Shown piece by piece: positions 26,768 through 35,367 of a DNA stretch of 64,000 nucleotides; the stretch's first letter is position 1, and every line of letters starts with the position of its first letter. Source of the DNA: Sphingobacterium bovisgrunnientis (GTDB lineage: Bacteria > Bacteroidota > Bacteroidia > Sphingobacteriales > Sphingobacteriaceae); the NCBI RefSeq assembly GCF_009829085.1, contig NZ_WUQY01000012.1, forward strand, positions 33,183-97,182. The letters are read 5' to 3'. The notes under the pieces are model-generated. The model did not search any database and was not told the origin of the DNA. It saw nothing but the letters and a program-made list of their open reading frames with translations. A program made the position numbers and the translations under genes.

Positions 26768-27298
26768 ATGAAAAAATACTTTTTAATACCTGCAATTGCA
26801 GTAGCTTTAACTATCGCTTCATGTGGTGGTGACAATAAGAAAAATGATACGGATACTGCTTCGACAACAGAAGAAACAACGCCTAGCGTTACTGAAAATG
26901 TAGAAGGCATTGAAAACGTAACTTCATCAAATATTTGGACTGTAGAAGGAAATGATCAAATGAAATTCGATACAGAGTTGATCCGCGTAAAAGCTGGTGA
27001 ACCTTTAGAATTGACATTAAAAAATGTTGGTTCATTACCTAAGGAGTCAATGGGACACAACTTAGTAATTCTTAAACCAGGTGTAGATATCGCTACATTC
27101 GGTGGTGAAGCGGCAGCAGCTTCTGATAATGAATATATCCCTAAATCATCATTATCATCAATCGTTGCACATACAAAATTATTAGGCCCAGCTGAAGAGG
27201 ATAAAATCACCGTTACTCTTGAGAAAGGTGTTTACGAATATATTTGTAGCTTCCCAGGTCACTTTGGTATGATGAAAGGTAAAATCGTGGCTGAATAA
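26768..27298 (+). CDS. Azurin-like cupredoxin lipoprotein
   Basis: A periplasmic blue-copper electron carrier anchored as a lipoprotein: lipobox ending at Cys19 (ASCGG), a Thr/Glu-rich linker to about residue 52, then the cupredoxin domain. Type 1 copper ligands are visible as His97 (GHNLVI), Cys160 (YICSFPGH), His165 and Met168 or Met169. A plausible role is electron delivery to a terminal oxidase; the cbb3 operon is 26 kb away. Own promoter and terminator. The assignment is firm, the partner inferred. Confidence 0.93.
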   Translation: MKKYFLIPAIAVALTIASCGGDNKKNDTDTASTTEETTPSVTENVEGIENVTSSNIWTVEGNDQMKFDTELIRVKAGEPLELTLKNVGSLPKESMGHNLVILKPGVDIATFGGEAAAASDNEYIPKSSLSSIVAHTKLLGPAEEDKITVTLEKGVYEYICSFPGHFGMMKGKIVAE

Positions 27299-27329
27299 TA
27301 ATTTGATTTCGAGCAACATTATAACACTA

Positions 27330-27355
27330 AAAAGGCACTTAAAGTGCCTTTTTTT
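27330..27355 (+). terminator. Azurin terminator
   Basis: AAAAGGCACTT / AAGTGCCTTTT stem with almost no loop, followed by a T-run, 32 bp after the azurin stop. Confidence 0.85.
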
Positions 27356-27367
27356 ATGCCAACATAA

Positions 27368-27400
27368 TTTGGTAATAGTGAACGAGAAAGCTTAACTTTG
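27368..27400 (+). promoter_or_regulatory. Promoter of the first lipoamide dehydrogenase
   Basis: TTTG at 27368-27371, a 21-bp spacer and TAACTTTG at 27393-27400 match the Bacteroidetes consensus closely. The ATG is at 27426. Confidence 0.65.
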
Positions 27401-27425
27401 CAACAAAAAATATAAAATAGCAATT

Positions 27426-28832
27426 ATGCAATACGACGTAATAGTAATTGGTAGTGGTCCAGGCGGTTATGTAGCCGCTATCCGTTGTGCTCAATTGGGG
27501 TTAAAGACAGCGGTAATAGAAAAATACAGCACTTTTGGTGGTACATGTTTAAATGTAGGCTGTATTCCATCCAAAGCTTTATTAGACACTTCAGAGCACT
27601 ATCACAATGCTGCTCATGCCTTTGCAGATCACGGTATCTCTGTGAAAGACTTAAAAATTGATGTTAAAAAAATGATCGATCGTAAAAACGATGTGATCGC
27701 TCAAAATACAGCTGGTATTACTTACCTTTTCAAAAAGAACAAAATTGATTCTTACGAAGGTACAGGTTCTTTCGTGAATAAAAACACTATCAAAATCACG
27801 AAAAAAGATGGTGCTACAGAAGAAATCACTGGTAAAAATGTAATCATCGCTACAGGCTCAAAACCTACAGCTTTACCATTCTTGCCAATTGATAAAAAAC
27901 GTATTATCACTTCTACTGAAGCATTAAACTTGAAAGAAGTACCTAAACACTTAATCGTTATCGGTGGTGGTGTTATTGGTCTTGAGTTAGGCTCAGTTTA
28001 CGCACGTCTTGGTGCTAAAGTTTCGGTAATTGAATATGCAAAATCAATTATCAGCACAATGGACGGCGGTTTGGGTAAAGAATTACAACGCGTATTGAAA
28101 AAATCATTGGGCATGGAATTCTTCTTGGGTCACAAAGTAACTGGAGCTTCTGCAAAAGGTAAAACAGTAACAGTTACAGCTGAAGACGCTAAAGGTCAAG
28201 CGGTATCTTTTGAAGGAGATTACTGTATTGTATCTGTAGGACGCGTAGCTTATACCAAAGACTTAGGTTTAGAGAATATCGGCATTACTCCTGAAGAAAG
28301 AGGAAACAAAATTACAGTTAATGATCACTTAGAAACTGCTGTTGAAGGTGTTTATGCTATCGGTGACGTCGTAAAAGGCGCTATGCTTGCGCACAAAGCG
28401 GAGGATGAAGGTATTTATGTGGCTGAACGTATTGCTGGTCAAAAACCACACATCGATTACAACTTAATTCCAGGCGTCGTTTATACTTGGCCAGAAGTTG
28501 CTTCAGTTGGTTTGACTGAAGAACAATTGAAAGAATCAGGTAAGAAATACAAATCAGGTTCATTCTCATTCAAAGCTTCAGGTCGTGCTAAAGCATCTGG
28601 AGATACAGATGGTTTTGTGAAAGTATTGGCTGATGCGGAGACGGATGAAGTATTAGGTGTTCACATGATTGGCCCTCGCGCAGCAGATATGATTGCTGAA
28701 GCAGTTGTAGCTATGGAGTACAGAGCCTCTGCAGAAGATATCGCACGCATCTGTCACGCCCATCCTACTTATACCGAAGCACTTAAAGAAGCTGCCCTAG
28801 CAGCTACAGCAAATAGAGCTATTCACGCTTAA
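27426..28832 (+). CDS. lpdA: Dihydrolipoyl dehydrogenase (paralogue 1)
   Basis: E3 component of 2-oxoacid dehydrogenase complexes; reoxidises dihydrolipoamide with NAD. The 468 residues show the FAD site GSGPGGYVAAIR (9-20), the redox disulfide Cys41/Cys46 in GGTCLNVGCIPSK, the NAD site VIGGGVIGLELG near 180, FAD-binding YAIGDVVKGAMLAHKAEDEG near 313, and the catalytic His in CHAHPTYTEA near 447. No E1 or E2 genes are adjacent. A second E3 lies at 30624. Monocistronic with its own promoter and terminator. Confidence 0.95.
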   Translation: MQYDVIVIGSGPGGYVAAIRCAQLGLKTAVIEKYSTFGGTCLNVGCIPSKALLDTSEHYHNAAHAFADHGISVKDLKIDVKKMIDRKNDVIAQNTAGITYLFKKNKIDSYEGTGSFVNKNTIKITKKDGATEEITGKNVIIATGSKPTALPFLPIDKKRIITSTEALNLKEVPKHLIVIGGGVIGLELGSVYARLGAKVSVIEYAKSIISTMDGGLGKELQRVLKKSLGMEFFLGHKVTGASAKGKTVTVTAEDAKGQAVSFEGDYCIVSVGRVAYTKDLGLENIGITPEERGNKITVNDHLETAVEGVYAIGDVVKGAMLAHKAEDEGIYVAERIAGQKPHIDYNLIPGVVYTWPEVASVGLTEEQLKESGKKYKSGSFSFKASGRAKASGDTDGFVKVLADAETDEVLGVHMIGPRAADMIAEAVVAMEYRASAEDIARICHAHPTYTEALKEAALAATANRAIHA

Positions 28833-28840
28833 AATATTGT

Positions 28841-28872
28841 AATAAAGGGACAAAATATTTTGTCCCTTTATT
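28841..28872 (+). terminator. Terminator after the first lpdA
   Basis: Perfect 16-bp palindrome AATAAAGGGACAAAAT and its complement, then TTTT. Confidence 0.85.
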
Positions 28873-28902
28873 TTTTAATAATCCTACTTAATACTATCTA
28901 CT

Positions 28903-29307
28903 ATGAATTTTCACACTAGAAAATGGATAAAACCAGAAGATTTAAATCCAAATGGATCTCTTTTCGGTGGTACGCTATTGCGTTGGATCGATGAAGAAGC
29001 AGTAATCTACGCTATTGTCCAACTGGGAAATCCTCATGTAGTAACGAAATTCATCTCTGAAATTAACTTTGTAAGCTCTGCGAAACAAGGGGATATAATT
29101 GAACTGGGCATCACAGCCACAGAATTTGGTAGAACCTCAATTACGCTAACCTGTCAGGTTCGCAATAAAATTACAAGAAAAACTATACTTTCAATCGACA
29201 AATTAGTTTTTGTGAATTTAGACGCAAATGGAACACCAACACCACACGGCAAAAAAGAAATTACGTATGCCTATATGAGCATAAATGATCTTCCTCAAAA
29301 AGATTAG
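28903..29307 (+). CDS. Hotdog-fold acyl-CoA thioesterase (YciA-like)
   Basis: Hydrolyses acyl-CoA thioesters. The 134-residue protein has the family motif NPNGSLFGGTLLRWIDEEAV with the catalytic Asp30, then HVVTKFISEINFVSSAKQGD and LSIDKLVFVNLDANGTPTPH. The short size and DLNPNGSLFGG place it with YciA and cytosolic acyl-CoA thioester hydrolases. Substrate chain length is unknown. It follows the lpdA terminator and has a separate transcript. Confidence 0.88.
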   Translation: MNFHTRKWIKPEDLNPNGSLFGGTLLRWIDEEAVIYAIVQLGNPHVVTKFISEINFVSSAKQGDIIELGITATEFGRTSITLTCQVRNKITRKTILSIDKLVFVNLDANGTPTPHGKKEITYAYMSINDLPQKD

Positions 29308-29496
29308 TTTTTATAATTATTTTCTTGGTTTTAAACCTTCACTTCGATGGATACACATTGTCTTTTATATCTTAATCTTGGTATCCAGTGCGGATTGAAT
29401 GAATAAACAAATTAAATTTGTAGACAAAAATTTACTTTACATGCAATAATAAAATAATGATAATATCATTTCATAATAGTTAATAATTTTTGTGAA
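29308..29496. other. Intergenic region before a small peptide gene
   Basis: About 190 bp of A+T-rich sequence. A TAAATTTG at 29413-29420 fits the -7 consensus and has a TTG at 29395-29397. It could drive the short frame at 29497. No other structure was seen. Confidence 0.4.
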
Positions 29497-29646
29497 ATGC
29501 AAAATAAATCAACTTATACCAAACCAGATATTCAACTTCATTCTATTAATGTTATTAACAGCGTTTTCGAATCACTTGATTCTTATGACAACTTAATCTT
29601 TTTAAATGAAATTAAATCTTTAGAAGCAAAACTATATATCAATTAG
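29497..29646 (+). CDS. 49-residue peptide, possible relative of the AGSA peptides
   Basis: A short open frame of 49 residues. Its N-terminus has the spacing K-x-x-Y-x-x-P-D-I seen in the 56-residue peptide at 45898, but it lacks the AGS core, and its tail is unlike the others. No fimbrillin-like gene is next to it; a transposase relic lies downstream. It may be a divergent or decayed member of that family. It could equally be a chance frame in A+T-rich DNA. Confidence 0.35.
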   Translation: MQNKSTYTKPDIQLHSINVINSVFESLDSYDNLIFLNEIKSLEAKLYIN

Positions 29647-29885
29647 TAAAATATATAGCATCAATTTGCTATCAAACTATAGCACAATACTTTATAAAAT
29701 ATTAAAATCAAAAAATTAAGAAATCTTTCTTAGTTGAAAGAAAGTGTCCAAACTCCGTCCAATTAAGGAGTTGTTGCAATATATTTGATTTCAGTTCAAA
29801 AACACAAATAATCTATCATTTGGACTTTGTGGTTCTATTACAATAGAATCTAGCTTATTGAAATTCGACTCGCGACATATCTTCA
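29647..29885. other. Gap with a short hairpin and possible insertion-sequence debris
   Basis: No gene seen. A 6-bp stem AACTCC / GGAGTT (29751-29772) follows the string AAAGTGTCCA, which resembles the ends of some IS256-type elements. With the transposase-like remnant at 29886 this suggests an old insertion, but no matching inverted end was found. Confidence 0.3.
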
Positions 29886-30029
29886 GTATTCACTTCTAGA
29901 TCAATTTTTGAACGAATTAATAAAGAACTTAAACGTGAAACACTTAACCAAACGTTTTTTATTCCTAATATTAACATGATAAGATATAAAATGAATAGAA
30001 TAAATTTAACGCAACCAGCAGGTTTTTAA
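29886..30029 (+). pseudogene. IS256-family (Mutator) transposase remnant
   Basis: A 48-codon open stretch encoding SIFERINKELKRET and, six residues later, FIPN. This follows the C-terminal signature of IS256 transposases (IERLNRELKRRT...FPN). The rest of the ~400-residue transposase is absent and there is no start codon. It is a fragment only, and the match is short, so confidence is limited. Confidence 0.4.
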
Positions 30030-30039
30030 ATATTATTAT

Positions 30040-30075
30040 AAGACAAAAGCTAGTTTAAACGCTAGCTTTTGTCTT
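30040..30075 (-). terminator. Terminator of the DUF3817 gene
   Basis: AAGACAAAAGCTAG / CTAGCTTTTGTCTT stem with a TTTAAACG loop. The stem overlaps the last codons and stop of the DUF3817 gene. AT-rich on the distal side. Confidence 0.6.
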
Positions 30076-30357
30076 ATTTAATATATCCTTTTTGACATCC
30101 TTTTCAACCCAAAAAGAAACGATGGGAATCAATGAAAGTACAAAATACTTCACTACACGAGAAAATTTCCAATTATATGTCTGCCAACACATGATTAATA
30201 AGATGACAAAAATGACTACTAGGAATCCGTGGATAGATCCAGCTACACGGACAGCCTCTGGTATATCTGCAAGATATTTTAAGGGCATAGCAACAAAAAA
30301 TAAGATCACTGTAGATATTGCTTCCCACAAAGCAACTTGTTGAAAAATTCGTAACAT
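30055..30357 (-). CDS. DUF3817 membrane protein
   Basis: A 100-residue protein with three predicted helices (about 5-27, 38-58 and 68-86). RIFQQVALWEAISTVILFF, MPLKYLADIPEAVRVAGSIHG and YFVLSLIPIVSFWVEKDVKK match the DUF3817 family, whose role is unknown. It reads away from the second lpdA gene. Monocistronic, with a hairpin over its stop. Confidence 0.85.
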   Translation of the reverse strand: MLRIFQQVALWEAISTVILFFVAMPLKYLADIPEAVRVAGSIHGFLVVIFVILLIMCWQTYNWKFSRVVKYFVLSLIPIVSFWVEKDVKKDILNKTKASV

Positions 30358-30576
30358 ACTATATATATTTTTGCAACACGAAAATAGCTAATTATTAGAC
30401 ATATAATCAATCATATCCCTTTATTGACTAAACATTGACAATTAGGCTATAAAACACATAATAGGACATTTCTAAATTCACTTCGAAGACACTTAACCTA
30501 AGTAAATAACATAAAATATTTATTAGTTTTAGTCATTTAGCTATCAATATAATATCGCTAAGCCGAAAAAAAAATG

Positions 30577-30584
30577 TATTTTTG
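30577..30584 (+). promoter_or_regulatory. -7 element TATTTTTG for the second lpdA
   Basis: TATTTTTG fits TAnnTTTG, 39 bp before the ATG at 30624. No convincing -33 element was seen. Confidence 0.4.
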
Positions 30585-30623
30585 GCTACAAAATTTGAAA
30601 AAGAAAACTAATTCAAAAACTAT

Positions 30624-32012
30624 ATGAACTACGACATTATTGTGATTGGATCTGGACCGGGTGGTTATGTAGCTGCTATCCGTGCATCTCAATTAGGGTT
30701 TAAAACTGCCGTTGTGGAGCGTGAAGCTTTAGGTGGTATTTGTTTAAACTGGGGATGTATTCCTACAAAAGCTTTATTAAAAAGTGCGCAAGTATTTGAA
30801 TACTTAAACCATGCAGAAGAATACGGAATTAAAGTACAAGGCGGTGAAGCTGACTTTGGTGCAATCGTAAAAAGAAGTCGTGGTGTTGCAGAAGGCATGA
30901 GTAAAGGTATCCAGTTCTTGATGAAAAAGAACAAGATCGATGTGATCATGGGTACTGCTAAGATAAAAAAAGGTGGTAAAGTAGAAGTAAAAGCTGCTGA
31001 TGGTAGTGTAAAAGAATACACAGCTAAACATACAATTTTAGCTACTGGCGCACGTTCAAGAGAATTGCCAAACCTACCACAAGATGGTAAAAAAATAATT
31101 GGTTACCGTCAAGCAATGAACTTGCCTAACCAACCAAAATCATTGGTAGTAGTTGGTTCAGGTGCAATTGGAGTCGAGTTTGCATATTTCTACAATGCTA
31201 TCGGTACTAAAGTAACTATCGTTGAATTTATGGATCGTATTGTTCCTGTTGAAGACGAAGAGGTATCGAAACAACTTGAAAAATCATTGAAAAAAGCAGG
31301 TATTGATATTTTGACTAAATCAGAGGTAACTTCTGTGGATACTTCTGGTGCATTGTCAAAAGTTAATATTAAAACTGCGAAAGGAAATGAAGTAATTGAA
31401 GCTGAAATCGTATTATCAGCAGTAGGTATCGCTCCAAATATCGAAAACTTAGGTTTAGAAGAAGTAGGAGTAAAAGTTGACAAAGGGCGTGTACTCGTAG
31501 ACGATTACTACAAAACAAATATTGATGGTGTTTACGCAATTGGTGATATTGTGAAAGGCCAAGCTTTGGCTCACGTTGCCTCTGCGGAAGCTATCACTTG
31601 TGTTGAAAAAATCAAAGGTTTGCATGTAGAACCAATCAACTACGGTAACATTCCAGGATGTACATACTGTTCTCCAGAAATTGCTTCTGTAGGTCTTACA
31701 GAAAAAGCTGCACGCGAAGCAGGTTACGAAATCAAAGTGGGTAAATTCCCATTCTCTGCATCGGGTAAAGCTTCAGCTGCTGGTGCAAAAGATGGTTTCG
31801 TGAAAGTAATCTTCGATGCTAAATATGGCGAATTATTAGGCGCGCATATGATCGGTGCTAACGTAACAGAAATGATCGCTGAAATCGTTGTTGCGCGTAA
31901 ATTAGAGACTACTGGCCATGAAATGATCAAAGCGGTTCACCCTCACCCTACAATGAGTGAAGCTATTATGGAAGCTGCTGCTGATGCTTACGGTGAAGTA
32001 ATTCACTTATAG
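30624..32012 (+). CDS. Dihydrolipoyl dehydrogenase (paralogue 2)
   Basis: A second E3 flavoprotein of 462 residues. It has the FAD motif GSGPGGYVAAIR (9-20), redox disulfide Cys40/Cys45 in GGICLNWGCIPTK, the NAD motif VVGSGAIGVEFA near 178, YAIGDIVKGQALAHVASAE near 307, and the catalytic His in VHPHPTMSEA near 443. The NWGCIPTK variant differs from the NVGCIPSK of paralogue 1, so the two belong to different E3 subfamilies. They probably serve different complexes (pyruvate, 2-oxoglutarate or branched-chain). No E1/E2 genes are adjacent. Confidence 0.94.
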   Translation: MNYDIIVIGSGPGGYVAAIRASQLGFKTAVVEREALGGICLNWGCIPTKALLKSAQVFEYLNHAEEYGIKVQGGEADFGAIVKRSRGVAEGMSKGIQFLMKKNKIDVIMGTAKIKKGGKVEVKAADGSVKEYTAKHTILATGARSRELPNLPQDGKKIIGYRQAMNLPNQPKSLVVVGSGAIGVEFAYFYNAIGTKVTIVEFMDRIVPVEDEEVSKQLEKSLKKAGIDILTKSEVTSVDTSGALSKVNIKTAKGNEVIEAEIVLSAVGIAPNIENLGLEEVGVKVDKGRVLVDDYYKTNIDGVYAIGDIVKGQALAHVASAEAITCVEKIKGLHVEPINYGNIPGCTYCSPEIASVGLTEKAAREAGYEIKVGKFPFSASGKASAAGAKDGFVKVIFDAKYGELLGAHMIGANVTEMIAEIVVARKLETTGHEMIKAVHPHPTMSEAIMEAAADAYGEVIHL

Positions 32013-32032
32013 CAGTCAGTTTATATAATACG

Positions 32033-32063
32033 AAAGGATGCATATTCAAATATGCATCCTTTT
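32033..32063 (+). terminator. Terminator after the second lpdA
   Basis: AAAGGATGCATATT / ATATGCATCCTTT stem with a 3-4 nt loop, followed by TTGTATTTT. Confidence 0.85.
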
Positions 32064-32095
32064 GTATTTTAGGAAAATAAAAATAAATATGAACT

Positions 32096-33112
32096 TTATT
32101 GATATACCAATTTAGAAGCAAAAATATGATTAATATTCGTCGAGTCTAAATCTTTATTATCTAATAATTCAAATAAAACACTCGCAGCTTTAGCACCTTG
32201 CTCAGCAGGGTATTGCTCAATACTTGCTAAAGGTGGATTATCCATATACTTCCATAAGGAATAATTGGCAAAACTAATGATTTGAATATCGTGGCCTAAA
32301 TAAATACCTTTCTCTTTTGCGTATTTAATAATATCAAAAGTCACATAATCATTAAATGCAAGAATGGCAGATGGTCTATCAGCTAACCCTCTCAACTTTT
32401 CCATTGCGGCGTAATTACTTTCTTCTGTCAACTCTGAATATACTACGTATTTCTCTTCAAAATTTAATCCATTATCCAATAATGCTTTTTTAAATGAAAG
32501 TGTACGCTCGCCTGCAGCTTTTAATGTTTCTGGGCCATTGATTAAAGCTATTTGTGTATGACCTCGCTCTGCAAAAGCTTGTACGGCTTCCTGAATGCCT
32601 GTCGAAAGGTCACAATAAACTTTAGGAACATCTTCTACACCTTCTGGCACGCAATCAAAAAAAACAATAGGAATTTCATATTTACGTAGACGCTCTATGA
32701 AGTCTAGATTAGTTGTATTCTTGCCAAGAGACATTAGAACCCCATCTACTCTATGGTTTCGGAAGCTGTTAATGATATTCAATTCACGCTCCGGATTATC
32801 TAATGATTGTCCTAATAGAACGGTAAATTTTTGTTGTTCGGCTACCTCTTCTATCGCACTAATTGCGGAAGCAAAAAACGGTTCAGATAGTTTTGGTAAA
32901 ATTACACCTATAGTAAATGTTTTACGTTGTTTAAAAAAAATTGCAGTTTGATTCGGCTCGTAGTTTAATTCCTCTGCTAATTTCTTAACACGCATTGTAG
33001 TTACCAAGCCTATACTTGGATGATCATTAAGAGCGCGAGAAACTGTTGAAGGTGAGATCCTTAATTTTCTAGCAATTTCCTTAATTGTAATAGGCTTATT
33101 GGGCTTATTCAT
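32096..33112 (-). CDS. LacI/GalR-family transcriptional regulator
   Basis: A 338-residue repressor-type regulator. The N-terminal helix-turn-helix is clear (ITIKEIARKLRISPSTVSRA, about 7-28) and is followed by the hinge. The periplasmic-binding-protein-like effector domain covers about 62-338 (TIGVILPKLSEPFFASAISA, RVDGVLMSLG, GERTLSFKKAL). Such proteins usually sense sugars. No sugar-use genes adjoin it here, so the target is not apparent. It lies upstream of the S41 protease run but on its own transcript end. Confidence 0.92.
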   Translation of the reverse strand: MNKPNKPITIKEIARKLRISPSTVSRALNDHPSIGLVTTMRVKKLAEELNYEPNQTAIFFKQRKTFTIGVILPKLSEPFFASAISAIEEVAEQQKFTVLLGQSLDNPERELNIINSFRNHRVDGVLMSLGKNTTNLDFIERLRKYEIPIVFFDCVPEGVEDVPKVYCDLSTGIQEAVQAFAERGHTQIALINGPETLKAAGERTLSFKKALLDNGLNFEEKYVVYSELTEESNYAAMEKLRGLADRPSAILAFNDYVTFDIIKYAKEKGIYLGHDIQIISFANYSLWKYMDNPPLASIEQYPAEQGAKAASVLFELLDNKDLDSTNINHIFASKLVYQ

Positions 33113-33151
33113 TCGTATTAAAGTTTGTATATGATGACCTAAATATACTTA

Positions 33152-34798
33152 TTAAAAATGAACTTTTTTGGCAGGAAATTTATACATACCCTGAATTTTT
33201 CGTGGAGAAACACGTTCTTGCGAAAATTTTCTCTCAAAATTAGTTTTTCCCGAAACGGAACGAGACTGGGTTGATTTAAAAACTCCTGTTTTAATATGTC
33301 CTAACGCCGTCGCTAACATAGTCTCTTCTTGATTGCCAAAGTCTAAAAAAGAGTCATATTCCCAAACATGTGAATTCGGTTTAAGGCCGGCAAAATAATC
33401 TCCTACTCCATTCTTGTTAAACATCTGGAATGATGTTACATATAATTCATTACTCGAACTAACTATTTCCACAGGAAAAAACCCAACAGGCTTACCGTAT
33501 GTATTTTGAGCTATATTGGTTTTACCATCCGAACTATAATTGCCAACCATATAGACCTGCATGTAAGGAGATAATGTATTAATCAATAACTCACTTGCCG
33601 ATGCTGTTTCATTAGTAACTATAAAATATACACGAGATAAATTGAGATTTCCTTTCTTTGAAAAATAAACTGGTGCAAATTCATCTCCTGGTTTATCCCA
33701 ACCAAACTCTTTTAAAATTGAATTTATTTTATATGTATACATTAATTGCCCTGAAGCTGATGTTGGAGCCATTACATCGGACAAATACTCTGCCGTTAAG
33801 ACTGATCCCCCACCATTATACCTAAGATCGACAATCATTTCAGATACATTTTGTGCAGTAAATTTTTCAAAAACTTCCCGTAATCTTGTTTGAAAACTTT
33901 TGCCAACACCTTTATCATTCACCCAAGCATCTGTACTTAAAAAAGAACTCAAGCCAACATATGCAACCTTGGTATTGCCAACATTCAAAATAGTATCAAT
34001 ATATACAGCATCTACAAAACTGTTATTTCTGTAGGCTATATTAACCGTTTTGATAACCCCATCAGGTGTTTTATATTTCACCTCAAGGTTTGATGAATTC
34101 AAATAATTATTTAACGTATTGAAATTAGAACTTTTTTGGCTGTTGTAATCAATTTTTGTATCACCATTAAGACTTATTATTTGTTGCCCTCTACGCAAAC
34201 CTGCGTTATAAGCTGCTGAGTTTTTTTCAATAAAACGTATAAACAAATCTGCATTTTCTATACTTGCCTTTTGGAGATACATTAGATCCATTCCAAAACC
34301 AGAAATGTATCCTTCCTGTACGGCTCCAGTAATAAATCCGCCTCTATCTAAAAAACTATACCAATCGTAAGCTTTACTTTCTCCTTTCACATGATCATAA
34401 ATAATATCTTTATAATACATATAGGAATTACCACTCCCAGCATTACTTTTTACAGATTTCCCTATAACATTCGCTTTTGTAAGATACATAAGGTATCCTA
34501 AAACATCACTTGCAGACTGAAAATATTTCGTATAATTATCTTTCAAATAGTTAGTAGAATCCATCTTTCCAATATCGGATGTAATCGGACTTAGACCCGA
34601 TTCCCATAGCGAAAGATACTTATAATAATACCATACTGAATCCTTAAGCCTATTTTCATAGTCATCATCCACATATACTTTACTTTTGTCTATTTCATAG
34701 TGATTCTGATTATTTTTCTCATCATCATCTCTTTCGCAAGACAAGAATAGCATACCGCACACACACGCAATTCCTAAATAGTATGCAATAGTTTTCAT
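33152..34798 (-). CDS. S41 family peptidase lipoprotein with PDZ domain
   Basis: A 548-residue secreted lipoprotein of the C-terminal processing protease family. The Met at 34798 is the start: it is preceded by AGGAG at good spacing, and gives a signal ending at Cys21 (LFLSC). A PDZ domain lies near 175-260 (SAAYNAGLRRGQQIISLNGD). The S41 core follows, with the nucleophilic Ser near 398 in ETASASELLINTL, and EMIVDLRYNGGGSV earlier. Substrates are unknown; Bacteroidetes have many such lipoproteins. Last gene of a run with the HAD-like, pre-ATP-grasp and LolD-like genes. Confidence 0.9.
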   Translation of the reverse strand: MKTIAYYLGIACVCGMLFLSCERDDDEKNNQNHYEIDKSKVYVDDDYENRLKDSVWYYYKYLSLWESGLSPITSDIGKMDSTNYLKDNYTKYFQSASDVLGYLMYLTKANVIGKSVKSNAGSGNSYMYYKDIIYDHVKGESKAYDWYSFLDRGGFITGAVQEGYISGFGMDLMYLQKASIENADLFIRFIEKNSAAYNAGLRRGQQIISLNGDTKIDYNSQKSSNFNTLNNYLNSSNLEVKYKTPDGVIKTVNIAYRNNSFVDAVYIDTILNVGNTKVAYVGLSSFLSTDAWVNDKGVGKSFQTRLREVFEKFTAQNVSEMIVDLRYNGGGSVLTAEYLSDVMAPTSASGQLMYTYKINSILKEFGWDKPGDEFAPVYFSKKGNLNLSRVYFIVTNETASASELLINTLSPYMQVYMVGNYSSDGKTNIAQNTYGKPVGFFPVEIVSSSNELYVTSFQMFNKNGVGDYFAGLKPNSHVWEYDSFLDFGNQEETMLATALGHIKTGVFKSTQSRSVSGKTNFERKFSQERVSPRKIQGMYKFPAKKVHF

Positions 34799-34809
34799 GA
34801 ATATTTCTC

Positions 34810-35367
34810 CTAATTTATTACGCAAATCTGATCAAGACTTACATCAAATTCCTCTGCAAGATAGGGAATTACATCTATTTTCTGATGACGTAATTCGTCT
34901 ACAAAATAAATCTTAATGAGGTCTTTATATTCACCTAAAATATCCCAATTCAAAAATTTAAGTTTATTCAACTGTTCAGCTGGGTTTCCTTTCGTTAGAA
35001 TGGCGACGTTTTTATGAGCTTCAAATAATTTCTGAAGTAGGATTGTTGCTTCATCAAATAACTCTAATCTTAGCGGTATTTGCGCATTAGCTATCAAACG
35101 TTCAAGATTTTCACGGTATTTGTCATCGATACCAAATACTTCCTTCGCCGCATCAAACACCTTTTCTTCTCCATGATATAAATAAACTTTTTTCATGAAG
35201 TTAGCCAAATCATTAGCCTTTACACTTCCTTCCGTGAATTCGTAAAAACTTCCAAAAAGGTAATAGACTTGTAACAAATAATCTTGCCTTGGAAACAAAA
35301 CATCATCCAATTCGAAAGCGTAAACCGCTTTGTCTAAAGTAATGTTATCTAACATTTTATATTCCAT
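34810..35367 (-). CDS. Degenerate HAD-like protein
   Basis: A 185-residue protein with the fold pattern of HAD phosphatases but damaged catalytic motifs. Motif I reads FELDDVLF, so the nucleophilic Asp of FDLDDTL is Glu19, while the second Asp (Asp21) is kept. Motif II is present as AILTKGN. The chain stops at ICVIN, where motif IV (VGDS) would begin. It probably lacks phosphatase activity. Its ATG shares one base with the stop of the upstream pre-ATP-grasp gene (TAATG), so the two are translationally coupled. Start could also be the Met at codon 5. A regulatory or binding role is inferred. Confidence 0.65.
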   Translation of the reverse strand: MEYKMLDNITLDKAVYAFELDDVLFPRQDYLLQVYYLFGSFYEFTEGSVKANDLANFMKKVYLYHGEEKVFDAAKEVFGIDDKYRENLERLIANAQIPLRLELFDEATILLQKLFEAHKNVAILTKGNPAEQLNKLKFLNWDILGEYKDLIKIYFVDELRHQKIDVIPYLAEEFDVSLDQICVIN

